Part shown: positions 1 to 6,716 of the stretch, one piece after another
How the letters are laid out: every line of letters begins with the position of its first letter
Position numbering within the stretch: position 1 is the first letter of the stretch
Source of the DNA: JBGPFS01 sp041483455
Lineage (GTDB): Bacteria > Chloroflexota > Limnocylindria > Limnocylindrales > CSP1-4
DNA length: 10,087 bases
Direction: 5' to 3'
Assembly (NCBI GenBank): GCA_041483455.1
Contig: JBGPFS010000082.1
Coordinates: 1 to 10,087 of the forward strand
Translations under genes and position numbers: made by a program
Notes under the pieces: model-generated
Told to the model about the DNA's origin: nothing
The model's input: only the letters and a program-made list of their open reading frames with translations
Database searches by the model: none

Positions 1-1086
1 CCGGCCGCCCGGATCCGCGGGCACGTGCAGGCCGGCCTGGTGCATCAGGGCGAGCAGGCCCAGGGTCCTGAGGGTGACCGTCTTGCCGCCGGTGTTCGGG
101 CCGGTGACCACCAGGGCCGTGTAGCCCTCACCGAGCCGCAGGTCGATCGGGACGACCCGGCCGCTCAGCCCCGGATGGCGCGCTCCGAGGAGGACGACGA
201 CCGGCTCGTCGACGGTCTCGGGTCGGACGGCGTCCATCGATCCGGCCAGTCGAGCCTTGGCGCTCCAGAAGTCGAATCGGGCGAGGGCCTCCATCGTCTC
301 CCGGAGCCGGGGCGCGTTGATCGCCACCAGGGCCGACAGCTCATCGAGGATCCGCGCGATCTCGTCCGCCTCGGCGACCTGGGCCTCGCGCCAGAAGTTC
401 CCGAGCTCCACCGCGATGAGCGGCTCGACGAACAGCGTCTGGCCGCTGCCCGAGGAGTCGTGGACGATGCCCTTGACACGCGACCGAGCGTCGGCCCGCA
501 CCGGCACGACGTAGCGACCGTTCCGGAGGGTGATCAGCGGCTCCTGGAGGGCGCCGGCCGCGGCCTCCGTCTGGACCAGCGCATCGAGCCGCCGCCGGAG
601 CCGGTCGTAGGCGATCCGGACCGCCGCGCGCAGCCCGCCCAGTCGAGGCGAGGCCGAGTCGAGCAGCTCGCCGGTCGAGTCGAAGCTCCGGGCGAGCGTG
701 CTCCGCACCGCCGGCAGCGGGTGGAGGGACCGGCCGAGCTCGCGCAGGAGCGGTCGACGCTCCCCGGCGAGGGCGCCGGCGAGCCCGGCCGTGGCGTCCA
801 GGGTCTCGGCGATCGCGAGGAAGTGGGACGGGTCGAGCCGGCCCCCGCGGGCGGCGCGCTCGACGAACGGCCCGATGTCGTGGGCGGCCCCGACGCCGAC
901 GCTCGAGCGCTCGGCGAGCAGGGCCCGGGCCTGGTCGGTCTCGTCGAGCGCACGCCTGACGATCACGGGATCGTTCGAGGGCTGGAGCGCCTCGGCGAGT
1001 CGTCGGCCCGGCGGGAAGCTGGCAGCCTCCGCGAGGCGAGCCCGCACGACGGGGAACTCGAGCAGGGCGATCGACTTCGCGTCCAT
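1..1086 (-). CDS. mutS2: Endonuclease MutS2, N-terminal 362 residues (3' end cut by window edge)
   Basis: MutS-family ATPase of the MutS2 branch. The family lacks the mismatch-recognition domain of MutS; it is linked to suppression of homologous recombination and, in Bacillus, to rescue of collided ribosomes. The visible part starts MDAKSIALLEF, the usual MutS2 opening. It continues through the helical lever/clamp region (about residues 20-300, with NGRYVVPV and the segment SSGSGQTLFVEP) into the ATPase domain. The Walker A motif GPNTGGKT is at residues 329-336. The Walker B motif, the rest of the ATPase and the C-terminal Smr nuclease domain lie outside the window, so their presence cannot be judged; full-length proteins are about 780 residues. 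The ATG at 1086 is the only sensible start. It lies 14 nt after the glycosylase stop with no clear Shine-Dalgarno sequence, so translation may be coupled. The reading frame is open to base 1. Confidence 0.95.
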   Translation of the reverse strand, partial: MDAKSIALLEFPVVRARLAEAASFPPGRRLAEALQPSNDPVIVRRALDETDQARALLAERSSVGVGAAHDIGPFVERAARGGRLDPSHFLAIAETLDATAGLAGALAGERRPLLRELGRSLHPLPAVRSTLARSFDSTGELLDSASPRLGGLRAAVRIAYDRLRRRLDALVQTEAAAGALQEPLITLRNGRYVVPVRADARSRVKGIVHDSSGSGQTLFVEPLIAVELGNFWREAQVAEADEIARILDELSALVAINAPRLRETMEALARFDFWSAKARLAGSMDAVRPETVDEPVVVLLGARHPGLSGRVVPIDLRLGEGYTALVVTGPNTGGKTVTLRTLGLLALMHQAGLHVPADPGGR

Positions 1087-1100
1087 CGAGGGATCGGCGT

Positions 1101-1829
1101 TCAGCGCGCCCGGGGGGTCAGGCGACGGTCGACGCCTCGGTCGCGAGGACCGACGGCGCGGCCATCGGCCCGAGGCTCGGAGAGGGTGAGGCGCCAGGGC
1201 AGGCTCGCCCAGGGCTCCCCGGCATGGGCCACGCCGACCCTCGGACCGGCGATGACCCGCCGCTCGCGACCGAGTCCGGGGACCGGCAGCTCGAGACGGA
1301 GCGCCGAGCGGGGGTCGCACAGGTCCCGGCCGGTCCAGTCGACATCGAGGCCGAAGGCCGCACCGACTCGACCGGGACCGTCGGCCAGGCGCTCCGCGGG
1401 CAGGTTCGCGAGGCGGACCCGGATCGCCTCGGCCCCCGCGGCATCGATCGCGCGGCGGGCCCGGATCGCGGCATCGGCCCGTGCAGCCCGCATCGTCCCG
1501 ACCCCTTCGACCGGCTCGACGGCACGGATGAGCACGGCAGCGGGGTGGCCGGCGGGTTCGGTGACGACGTTCAGGCAGCGGTGCATCCCGTAGACAAGGT
1601 ACACGTACGCCCGGCCCGGTTCGCCGTACATCGCGGCGTTCCGCTCGGTCCGCCCGGCTCGAGCGTGCGACGCCCGGTCGTCGGGGCCCGCGTACGCCTC
1701 GAGCTCGACGATCCGGCCGACCCGCCGACCGGTCTCGTCGTCACGGACGAGGAGCGCGCCGAGGAGTCCCCGCGCCGCGTCGAGGGTCGGCCCCGCCAGG
1801 AGCGCCCGCAGGATGACCGGATCGCTCAG
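1101..1829 (-). CDS. 3-methyladenine DNA glycosylase (AAG/MPG family), probable CTG start
   Basis: Base-excision-repair enzyme that flips out and removes alkylated or deaminated purines such as 3-methyladenine and hypoxanthine. About 242 residues with the CTG start proposed here. The core family signature is intact: VELEAYAGPDDRASHARAG at residues 41-59, then GRTERN, AYVYLVYGMHRCLNVV at 74-89, and AVLIRAVEPVEG. By comparison with human AAG, Glu44 is the catalytic general base, Tyr46, His55 and Tyr80 line the lesion pocket, and Asn87 matches Asn169. No ATG, GTG or TTG exists in frame near the expected N-terminus. The CTG at 1829 overlaps the cvpA stop as CTGA, the same 4-nt geometry as the common ATGA/GTGA coupling. 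The frame also stays open upstream across cvpA, but that part has no family similarity. Function is secure; the exact start is inferred. Confidence 0.93.
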   Translation of the reverse strand: MSDPVILRALLAGPTLDAARGLLGALLVRDDETGRRVGRIVELEAYAGPDDRASHARAGRTERNAAMYGEPGRAYVYLVYGMHRCLNVVTEPAGHPAAVLIRAVEPVEGVGTMRAARADAAIRARRAIDAAGAEAIRVRLANLPAERLADGPGRVGAAFGLDVDWTGRDLCDPRSALRLELPVPGLGRERRVIAGPRVGVAHAGEPWASLPWRLTLSEPRADGRAVGPRDRGVDRRLTPRAR

Positions 1830-2407
1830 GACTGGACGTAGATCGAGCGGACCTGCTCGGGGATCATGAACCCGAGGATCGCGAAGGCGCCCGGGATGAG
1901 CGCGGTCCGGAAGACATGCGCGATCGCCGAGTCGGCCAGGCCACCGTGGATCGAGCGCAGGAATGAAAGCTCGTTGGGGTTGACCGTGAAGCCCGGCAGG
2001 GCGAAGAACGAGTCGAGGACGACGATGAGGATGCCGATCAGGACGAGACCCTCCACGACGCCGAGCAGGCCGCCGATGACCTCGTCGAGGACGGGGGCCT
2101 TCGTGAACAGGTCCTGGCGCTTGTAGAAGCCCTGGATGATGAGCGAGAAGGCGATGGCGGCCAGGAGGAACATCGCGCCGTAGCCGATCATCGCCCCGTA
2201 CTGGGGCGGGAACTGGGTCCAGTTCGAGCCGAGGAAGTCGCCGACGGGTCGGTAGAGCGCGGAGGCGACGAGGAACGAGAAGAGGATCGACACGAGGCCC
2301 AGCAGCCGCCTGATGGTGCCCTGGATGAACCCGAGGATGAACATCGCGACCAGGCCGACGACGATGACCAGGTCGACGAGGTTCAGGCTCCGGATGAAGT
2401 CGACCAC
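1826..2407 (-). CDS. cvpA: CvpA family integral membrane protein
   Basis: Small inner-membrane protein of the CvpA/colicin V production family, 193 residues, a little longer than the E. coli protein (about 160). The family's biochemical role is not settled; it has been tied to colicin V export and envelope homeostasis. The opening VDFIRSLNLVDLVIVVGLVAM followed by GFIQGTIRRLLG is the typical first-helix and loop pattern (NxxDxxI, GxxxGxxR). Hydrophobic segments lie at about residues 10-28, 33-50, 73-92, 113-135 and 163-182. I chose the GTG at 2407 because AAGGGG sits 5 nt upstream and the protein begins exactly at the conserved helix. It is the first gene of a likely cvpA-glycosylase-mutS2 operon. 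cvpA beside mutS2 is a recurring arrangement in Gram-positive genomes. Confidence 0.93.
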   Translation of the reverse strand: MVDFIRSLNLVDLVIVVGLVAMFILGFIQGTIRRLLGLVSILFSFLVASALYRPVGDFLGSNWTQFPPQYGAMIGYGAMFLLAAIAFSLIIQGFYKRQDLFTKAPVLDEVIGGLLGVVEGLVLIGILIVVLDSFFALPGFTVNPNELSFLRSIHGGLADSAIAHVFRTALIPGAFAILGFMIPEQVRSIYVQS

Positions 2408-2428
2408 GGACTCCCCTTCGTGCGAGAT

Positions 2429-2468
2429 GGTCCGACCGGGTCGGGCAGGCGCCTGGTCCCGGTCGACC
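2429..2468 (-). promoter_or_regulatory. Stem-loop in the cvpA 5' leader
   Basis: The minus strand carries CGACCGGG (2465-2458) and its perfect complement CCCGGTCG (2440-2433) around a 17-nt loop. The stem extends by three more pairs (2466-2468 with 2429-2431) across one bulged base. It begins about 7 nt after the candidate -10 box, so it would be the very 5' end of the cvpA mRNA. No U-run follows, and the cvpA Shine-Dalgarno sequence lies about 10 nt beyond. It could be a 5' stabilising hairpin, a control element, or part of a U-less terminator for pheT read-through. Confidence 0.5.
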
Positions 2469-2474
2469 GCGCGG

Positions 2475-2504
2475 AGCGTAGCAGCGCCCGGCCTCGCGTC
2501 GCAA
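2475..2504 (-). promoter_or_regulatory. Candidate sigma-70-type promoter for cvpA-glycosylase-mutS2
   Basis: On the minus strand, TTGCGA (-35) is followed by an 18-nt spacer and TACGCT (-10) preceded by TGC, an extended -10 arrangement. The predicted start site is near 2468. The same TTGC / 18 nt / TGC-TAnnnT design occurs upstream of infC. Support is by pattern only; each hexamer matches consensus at only 3-4 of 6 positions. Confidence 0.45.
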
Positions 2505-2505
2505 C

Positions 2506-2521
2506 CCGGACGGAGGTCCGG
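2506..2521 (-). terminator. Short hairpin after pheT, weak terminator candidate
   Basis: A perfect 6-bp inverted repeat, CCGGAC / GTCCGG around the loop CTCC on the minus strand, begins 22 nt after the pheT stop. Only GTT follows, so there is no proper U-tract. It directly precedes the candidate cvpA promoter. Confidence 0.3.
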
Positions 2522-2543
2522 TCCCGAGAGCGCGACGGTCAGG

Positions 2544-5027
2544 TCAGGCGCGCAGGTGGGCCCCGTGCGAGGCGGCGAGCGCGGCCGTGACCGCCTCGAG
2601 CGCCGCCTCGATCTCCTCGTCGGTCAGGGTCCGGTCGGGCGCCTGGAGCAGGAGCCGGAAGGCGAGGCTCCGTTCGCGCTCGCCCAGCGGCCGCCCGCGG
2701 TAGATGTCGAACAGCCGGACGTCGCAGAGGAGTTCGCCCGCCGCGCCCCGGATGGTGGCGTCGAGCGCGGCTGCCGGGACGGCGGCGTCGACGACGACGG
2801 CGATGTCCCGTTCCACCACCGGGAACCGGTCGATCGGCGTCGAACGCACCGTCGGGGGCTGACCCGCGGCCAGCCCGCGGATCGCGAGCTCGCCGACGAC
2901 GATCCGCTCGGCCCGGAGATCCCAGGCATCGACCACCGCCGGGTGGAGCTCCCCGATCCGGCCGCGGAGGTGGCCGGCGGACTCGACGTCGGCGGCCCGG
3001 CCCGGATGGAGGATCGGGTCGCCGAGCCGCGGGGCGTAGCTCGGGACGAGAGCGCCGATGCGCCGGCAGAGGAGCTCCACGATCCCCTTGGCGTCGTCGA
3101 GGTCCCAGGGTCGGGCGACCCGGTTCCAGGCGGGCGGTTCGGCGGAGCCGGTCAGGGCGAAGGCGAGCCGCCACCATTCGCGGGCGGTCTCGCCGGCCCG
3201 GCCATAACCCTTCCCCACCTCGAAGATCGCGATGTCGGATCGGCCCTGGCGGAGGTTGCCTCCCACGACGTCGAGCAGGCTGCCGATCAGCTCCTGGCGG
3301 AGGATCGCGTGCTCGCTCGAAAGCGGGTTCGTGACCCCGATCGGCGTCCCGGCGGCTCGCTCGTCACCGTCCAGGGGCTCGCCGGCATCGGCCGGCAGCG
3401 GGAAGGTCTCGAGATGGCGCGTGGAGACGAGCGCGCTCGTCACGACTTCGGTCAGGCCGGCCCCGGCGAGCGTATCGCGCACGAGGTCGCGCAGGGCGAG
3501 TGGCGATTCACGGTGGGCGGGCATCGGAGTGTCGGGCAGGATCGGCTGGATCCGCTCGTAACCGTGGACGCGGGCGATCTCCTCGGCCACGTCGACCTCG
3601 ACCTGCAGATCGCGCCGCCAGGTCGGAACGAGGGCGATGAGCGCATCCGCGGACTCGACCCCGATCGTGAGCGGCATCGGCTCGGCCGAGACGACGACAT
3701 CGATCGAACCATCCTGCTCCTCGGTCGCGATCCCCACCCGCTCGAGCAGGGCCTGCTGGTCGGCCCGCGCCAGCTCGATGCCGAGGAGCCGGTTCACCCG
3801 GGCCGGCCTGAACGCGACTCGCGCCTCGAGCGGCTCGTCCGGCGCACTGTCGACCGCGCCCGCGAGGATGCTCCCGCCCGACCACTCGGCGACGAGCCGG
3901 GCGACCCGGTCCGCCCCGATCCGCGCCAACCGGACTTCCTGGCCCTTCTCGAAGCGCAGGCTCGCCTCCGAGCGGAGGCCGAGGCGCTGGCCCGTCCGTC
4001 GGATCGTGACCGGGTCGAAGATCGCGGATTCGAGGATGACGTCCGTCGTCGACTCCGACACCTCGGACGCGGCGCCGCCGATCACCCCGGCGAGCCCGAG
4101 CGGGCCGCTCGGGTCGGCGATCACGAGGATCTCCGGATCGAGGGTCCGGTCGACGTGGTCGAGCGTGACGAGGTGCTCGCCGGTGGCCGCCCGGCGGACG
4201 ACGATCCGTCCGTCCGCGACGGCCGCGGCATCGAAGGCGTGGGTCGGCTTGCCCAGCTCGAGCATCACGTAGTTGCTCGCGTCGACGACGTTGCTGACCG
4301 GGCGCAGCCCGGCCGCCCGGAGTCGCATCTGGACGCGGTCCGGCGCCGGGCCGACCCGGACGCCGCTCACCCAGCGGCCGACGAACCGGCTGCACAGGCC
4401 AGGCTCTCGCACCTCGACCGACAGGCGACCGTCCAGCGCGGGGCCGGTCTCCGGCGCATCGGTCTCGGGCCAGCGGAGGGGCGCCCCCGTCGCGGCCGAC
4501 ACCTCGCGGGCGAGGCCCACGAGCGAGAGCGCGTCGCCCCGATTCGGCTTGACGTCGACGTCGAGGACGATGTCGCCGTAGAGGTCGCTCAGGTCGGCCC
4601 CGAGGGGCGTGTCGCCGGGCAGGATGAGGATCCCGTCAGCATCGGTCGTCAGCTGGAGCTCGTCGCCCGAGCAGAGCATCCCGTCGCTCGGCACGCCCAT
4701 CTTCTCGGTCCGCTCGATCCGCCGGCCGCCCGGCAGCACGGCGCCCGGGAGGGCGACCGGGACCCGCATCCCCGGGCGGATGTTGGTGGCTCCGCAGACG
4801 ATCGAGCGGACCTCGTCGCCGATCCTGACGGTCGTGAGGGAGAGGCGGTCGGCGCGGGGGTGCTTCTCGACCGTCAGGAGCTCCCCGACGACGACCAGCT
4901 GCCAGTCCGCGCCCCAGCGCTCGATCCCCTTGACCTCCATGCCGAGCAGGGTCAGGCGCTCGGCCAGGACCCCGGGTTCGAGCTCGATCTCGACGTAGTC
5001 GCGCAACCACGAGAGCGGCACCCTCAT
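2544..5027 (-). CDS. pheT: Phenylalanine--tRNA ligase beta subunit
   Basis: Beta chain of the (alpha-beta)2 phenylalanyl-tRNA synthetase in the cytoplasm. It binds tRNA-Phe and edits mischarged Tyr-tRNA-Phe; catalysis of aminoacylation lies in PheS. 827 residues, normal to slightly long. The order is standard: N-terminal MRVPLSWLRDYV; an EMAP/OB-type tRNA-binding domain at about 40-150 (VEKHPRADRL, CGATNIRPG); the B3/B4 editing module at about 205-375 (NYVMLELGKPTHAFD, GLAGVIGG, SEASLRFEKG); B5 at about 405-495 (PTWRRDLQVEVDVAEEIARV); the catalytic-like module at 510-715; and the C-terminal FDX-ACB anticodon-binding domain at about 735-827 (FPVVERDIAVVV, DIYRG). The ATG at 5027 overlaps the pheS stop as ATGA and has GGAG 8 nt upstream, so translation is coupled. 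The reading frame continues upstream in pheS sequence, but that part is a shadow. Confidence 0.98.
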   Translation of the reverse strand: MRVPLSWLRDYVEIELEPGVLAERLTLLGMEVKGIERWGADWQLVVVGELLTVEKHPRADRLSLTTVRIGDEVRSIVCGATNIRPGMRVPVALPGAVLPGGRRIERTEKMGVPSDGMLCSGDELQLTTDADGILILPGDTPLGADLSDLYGDIVLDVDVKPNRGDALSLVGLAREVSAATGAPLRWPETDAPETGPALDGRLSVEVREPGLCSRFVGRWVSGVRVGPAPDRVQMRLRAAGLRPVSNVVDASNYVMLELGKPTHAFDAAAVADGRIVVRRAATGEHLVTLDHVDRTLDPEILVIADPSGPLGLAGVIGGAASEVSESTTDVILESAIFDPVTIRRTGQRLGLRSEASLRFEKGQEVRLARIGADRVARLVAEWSGGSILAGAVDSAPDEPLEARVAFRPARVNRLLGIELARADQQALLERVGIATEEQDGSIDVVVSAEPMPLTIGVESADALIALVPTWRRDLQVEVDVAEEIARVHGYERIQPILPDTPMPAHRESPLALRDLVRDTLAGAGLTEVVTSALVSTRHLETFPLPADAGEPLDGDERAAGTPIGVTNPLSSEHAILRQELIGSLLDVVGGNLRQGRSDIAIFEVGKGYGRAGETAREWWRLAFALTGSAEPPAWNRVARPWDLDDAKGIVELLCRRIGALVPSYAPRLGDPILHPGRAADVESAGHLRGRIGELHPAVVDAWDLRAERIVVGELAIRGLAAGQPPTVRSTPIDRFPVVERDIAVVVDAAVPAAALDATIRGAAGELLCDVRLFDIYRGRPLGERERSLAFRLLLQAPDRTLTDEEIEAALEAVTAALAASHGAHLRA

Positions 5028-6064
5028 GCGAACGGCTCCAGGAACCGGAGGTCGTTCTCCATGTACAGCCTCAGGTCGCCGACGCTGTGGCGCAGGTTGG
5101 CGATCCGCTCGACGCCCATCCCGAAGGCGAACCCCTGGTAGCGCTCCGGGTCGAGCCCGCCGTACTGGAGGACGACCGGGTGGACCATCCCGGCCCCCAG
5201 GATCGTCATCCAGCCCGACCGGCTGCAGGCGGGGCAGCCCGAGCCCCCACAGACCACGCACTCGACGTCGAACGCGACGGACGGCTCGGTGAAGGGGTAG
5301 TAGCCCGGCCGGAAGCGGGTCCGCTTGTCGTGCCCGAACATCGCCCGGGCGAACTCGTCGAGGAGGCCCCGGAGGTCCCCCATCGTCGTCCCCTCGTCGA
5401 CCATCAGGCCCTCGACCTGGAAGAACTCCGAGGCATGGCTCGCGTCGACCGCCTCGTAGCGGTAGCAGCGACCCGGGAGGAGCGCCCGGATCGGCGGGCG
5501 TTCGGCGCGCATCACCCGGATCTGGCCCGGCGACGTGTGCGTCCGCAGCAGGCGTCCCGGGAGGTCCAGGTAGAGGGTGTCCCACAGGTCCCGGGCGGGA
5601 TGGTCCTGCGGGATGTTCAGCATCTGGAAGTTCGTCGGATCGTCCTCGATCTCGGGCCCCTCGGAGACGACGAAGCCGAACTGGCCGAAGATCTCGGCGA
5701 TCCGGCCCGCCGTCTCGACGATCGGATGGAGGGCGCCGCGGGCGATCGGCCGGCCGGGGGTGGTGACGTCGACCGTCTCGGCCCCGAGTCGGGCCGCGAG
5801 CGCCGTCCGCCGGAGATCCCCGCCGCGCGACTCGAGGGCCACCTCGATCGCGGCCCGGACATCGTTGGCGACCGCGCCGACCCGCGGCCGATCCTCGGCC
5901 GGCAGCGCCCCGATCCCGCGCAGGACGAGCGTCAGCTCGCCCTTCTTGCCGAGCGATGCCACCTCGAGCGCCTCGAGCGTGGCCACGTCCGAGGCGGCCT
6001 CGATCGCCGCCAGCGCCACGTCGCGCAGGCGTTGAAGGTCGGCGGTCAGGCTGGCCAGGTCCAC
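5024..6064 (-). CDS. pheS: Phenylalanine--tRNA ligase alpha subunit
   Basis: Catalytic class II subunit of phenylalanyl-tRNA synthetase; it activates Phe with ATP and charges tRNA-Phe. 346 residues, normal for the family. An N-terminal coiled-coil arm (about 1-95, with SLGKKGELT) precedes the class II core: HPI at 113-115, the motif 2 region RTHTSPGQIRVM (174-185) and YEAVDASHASEFFQVEGL (203-220), FRPGYYPFTEPS (251-262), and motif 3 FGMGVERI (314-321). A four-Cys segment (Cys269, 272, 277, 280) resembles the CxxCxGxGCxxC insert found in many Gram-positive-type PheS proteins and may bind a metal. GTG at 6064 is the only start codon in this frame near the expected N-terminus. The nearest Shine-Dalgarno sequence (GGAGG) is a long 12 nt upstream. 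A strong hairpin lies between rplT and this gene. Confidence 0.98.
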   Translation of the reverse strand: MDLASLTADLQRLRDVALAAIEAASDVATLEALEVASLGKKGELTLVLRGIGALPAEDRPRVGAVANDVRAAIEVALESRGGDLRRTALAARLGAETVDVTTPGRPIARGALHPIVETAGRIAEIFGQFGFVVSEGPEIEDDPTNFQMLNIPQDHPARDLWDTLYLDLPGRLLRTHTSPGQIRVMRAERPPIRALLPGRCYRYEAVDASHASEFFQVEGLMVDEGTTMGDLRGLLDEFARAMFGHDKRTRFRPGYYPFTEPSVAFDVECVVCGGSGCPACSRSGWMTILGAGMVHPVVLQYGGLDPERYQGFAFGMGVERIANLRHSVGDLRLYMENDLRFLEPFA

Positions 6065-6090
6065 GAACTCGTCATGCCTCCGGGAATCGC

Positions 6091-6125
6091 GAACCCTCGA
6101 TCGTCAGGCGACGAGTCGAGGGCTC
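6091..6125 (-). promoter_or_regulatory. Long hairpin between rplT and pheS, possible attenuator or processing site
   Basis: On the minus strand, GAGCCCTCGA and TCGTC, separated by one bulged C, pair with GACGA and TCGAGGGTTC around the 4-nt loop GCCT. This gives 15 pairs, one of them G-U. It fills most of the 84-nt rplT-pheS gap, the position of the pheST attenuator in enterobacteria. There is no U-tract (GCGATTCCC follows) and no Phe-rich leader peptide, so the enteric mechanism is not supported. It may tune downstream expression, block 3' decay or guide RNA cleavage. The structure is plain; its role is inferred. Confidence 0.6.
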
Positions 6126-6148
6126 GAGCATGGGGCGACCCGTCGACG

Positions 6149-6499
6149 TCAGGCGCCGCGGACCGCCTCGACGATCCGGTCGAACGTCGCACTGTCGCGG
6201 ACCGCGACGTCGGCGAGGATCTTGCGGTCGATCTCGATGTCCGCCCGGTGGAGGCCCGAGATGAACGCCCCGTAGGTCAGCCCGCGCTGGCGGACGGCCG
6301 CGTTGATCCGGACGATCCACAGCTCGCGCATCTGGCGCTTCCGCTGCTTGCGATCGCGGGTCGCGTAGGCGAGGGCGTGCAGAAGCGCCTCGCGGGCGGG
6401 CTTGACCAGCCGCGAGCGGGTCCCCTTCCGGCCCTCGGCCGCATCGAGGAGACGCTTGTGGCGGCGGTGGGCGGTGACGCCCCGCTTGACTCGAGCCAT
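6149..6499 (-). CDS. rplT: Large ribosomal subunit protein bL20
   Basis: Primary 23S rRNA-binding protein needed early in 50S assembly. In E. coli and Bacillus it also represses its own operon by binding leader RNA. 116 residues, the family norm, with the conserved opening MARVKRGVTAHRRHKRLL, the long basic helix RDRKQRKRQMRELWIVRIN, and the C-terminal segment AFISGLHRADIEIDRKILADVAV. The ATG at 6499 has GGAG 9 nt upstream. That Shine-Dalgarno sequence overlaps the rpmI stop codon, with only 12 nt between the two genes, so coupling with rpmI is likely. Confidence 0.98.
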   Translation of the reverse strand: MARVKRGVTAHRRHKRLLDAAEGRKGTRSRLVKPAREALLHALAYATRDRKQRKRQMRELWIVRINAAVRQRGLTYGAFISGLHRADIEIDRKILADVAVRDSATFDRIVEAVRGA

Positions 6500-6511
6500 C
6501 CGACCCTGCTC

Positions 6512-6709
6512 CTAGAGGTACGGGAGCAGGCGACGGACCTGCTTCGCGTGTTCCGGCCCCAGGACGGCCTTGCCGGCGTAGCGGCGGGTCCGGCGCGAGG
6601 ACTTGATCTCGAGATGGTGGCCGCTCCACGACTTGACCCTGATCACCTTGCCGCTGCCGGTGACCCCGATCCGCTTCTGCGCCGCCTTGTGCGACTTGAT
6701 CTTCGGCAC
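6512..6709 (-). CDS. rpmI: Large ribosomal subunit protein bL35
   Basis: Small basic protein of the 50S subunit, 65 residues as usual. The family signature is complete: MPKIKSHKAAQKRIGVTGSG at the N-terminus, then KVIRVKSWSGHHLEIKSSRRTRR, ending in RRLLPYL. It starts at GTG (6709) with GAGG 5 nt upstream, 7 nt after the infC stop. The order infC-rpmI-rplT is one of the most conserved in bacteria and supports co-transcription with its neighbours. Confidence 0.98.
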   Translation of the reverse strand: MPKIKSHKAAQKRIGVTGSGKVIRVKSWSGHHLEIKSSRRTRRYAGKAVLGPEHAKQVRRLLPYL

Positions 6710-6716
6710 CCTGGCC

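Noticed and set aside
1830..2504. Extension of the glycosylase frame upstream through cvpA to an ATG at 2504
   Set aside because: This part overlaps cvpA completely in another frame, has shadow-like Arg/Pro-rich composition, and would make the protein about twice the family length.
25..5141. Very long plus-strand open frames opposite mutS2, the glycosylase gene and pheT (about 520 and 940 codons)
   Set aside because: They are Arg/Asp/Gly/Pro-rich, lack any family motif and lie fully antisense to genes with clear homology; stop codons are rare in these frames because of high GC.
6072..6131. 19-codon ORF before pheS (MLEPSTRR...FPEA) as a PheM-like leader peptide
   Set aside because: It has a single Phe, no clear Shine-Dalgarno sequence, and largely reflects the hairpin arms; a Phe attenuator peptide should be Phe-rich.
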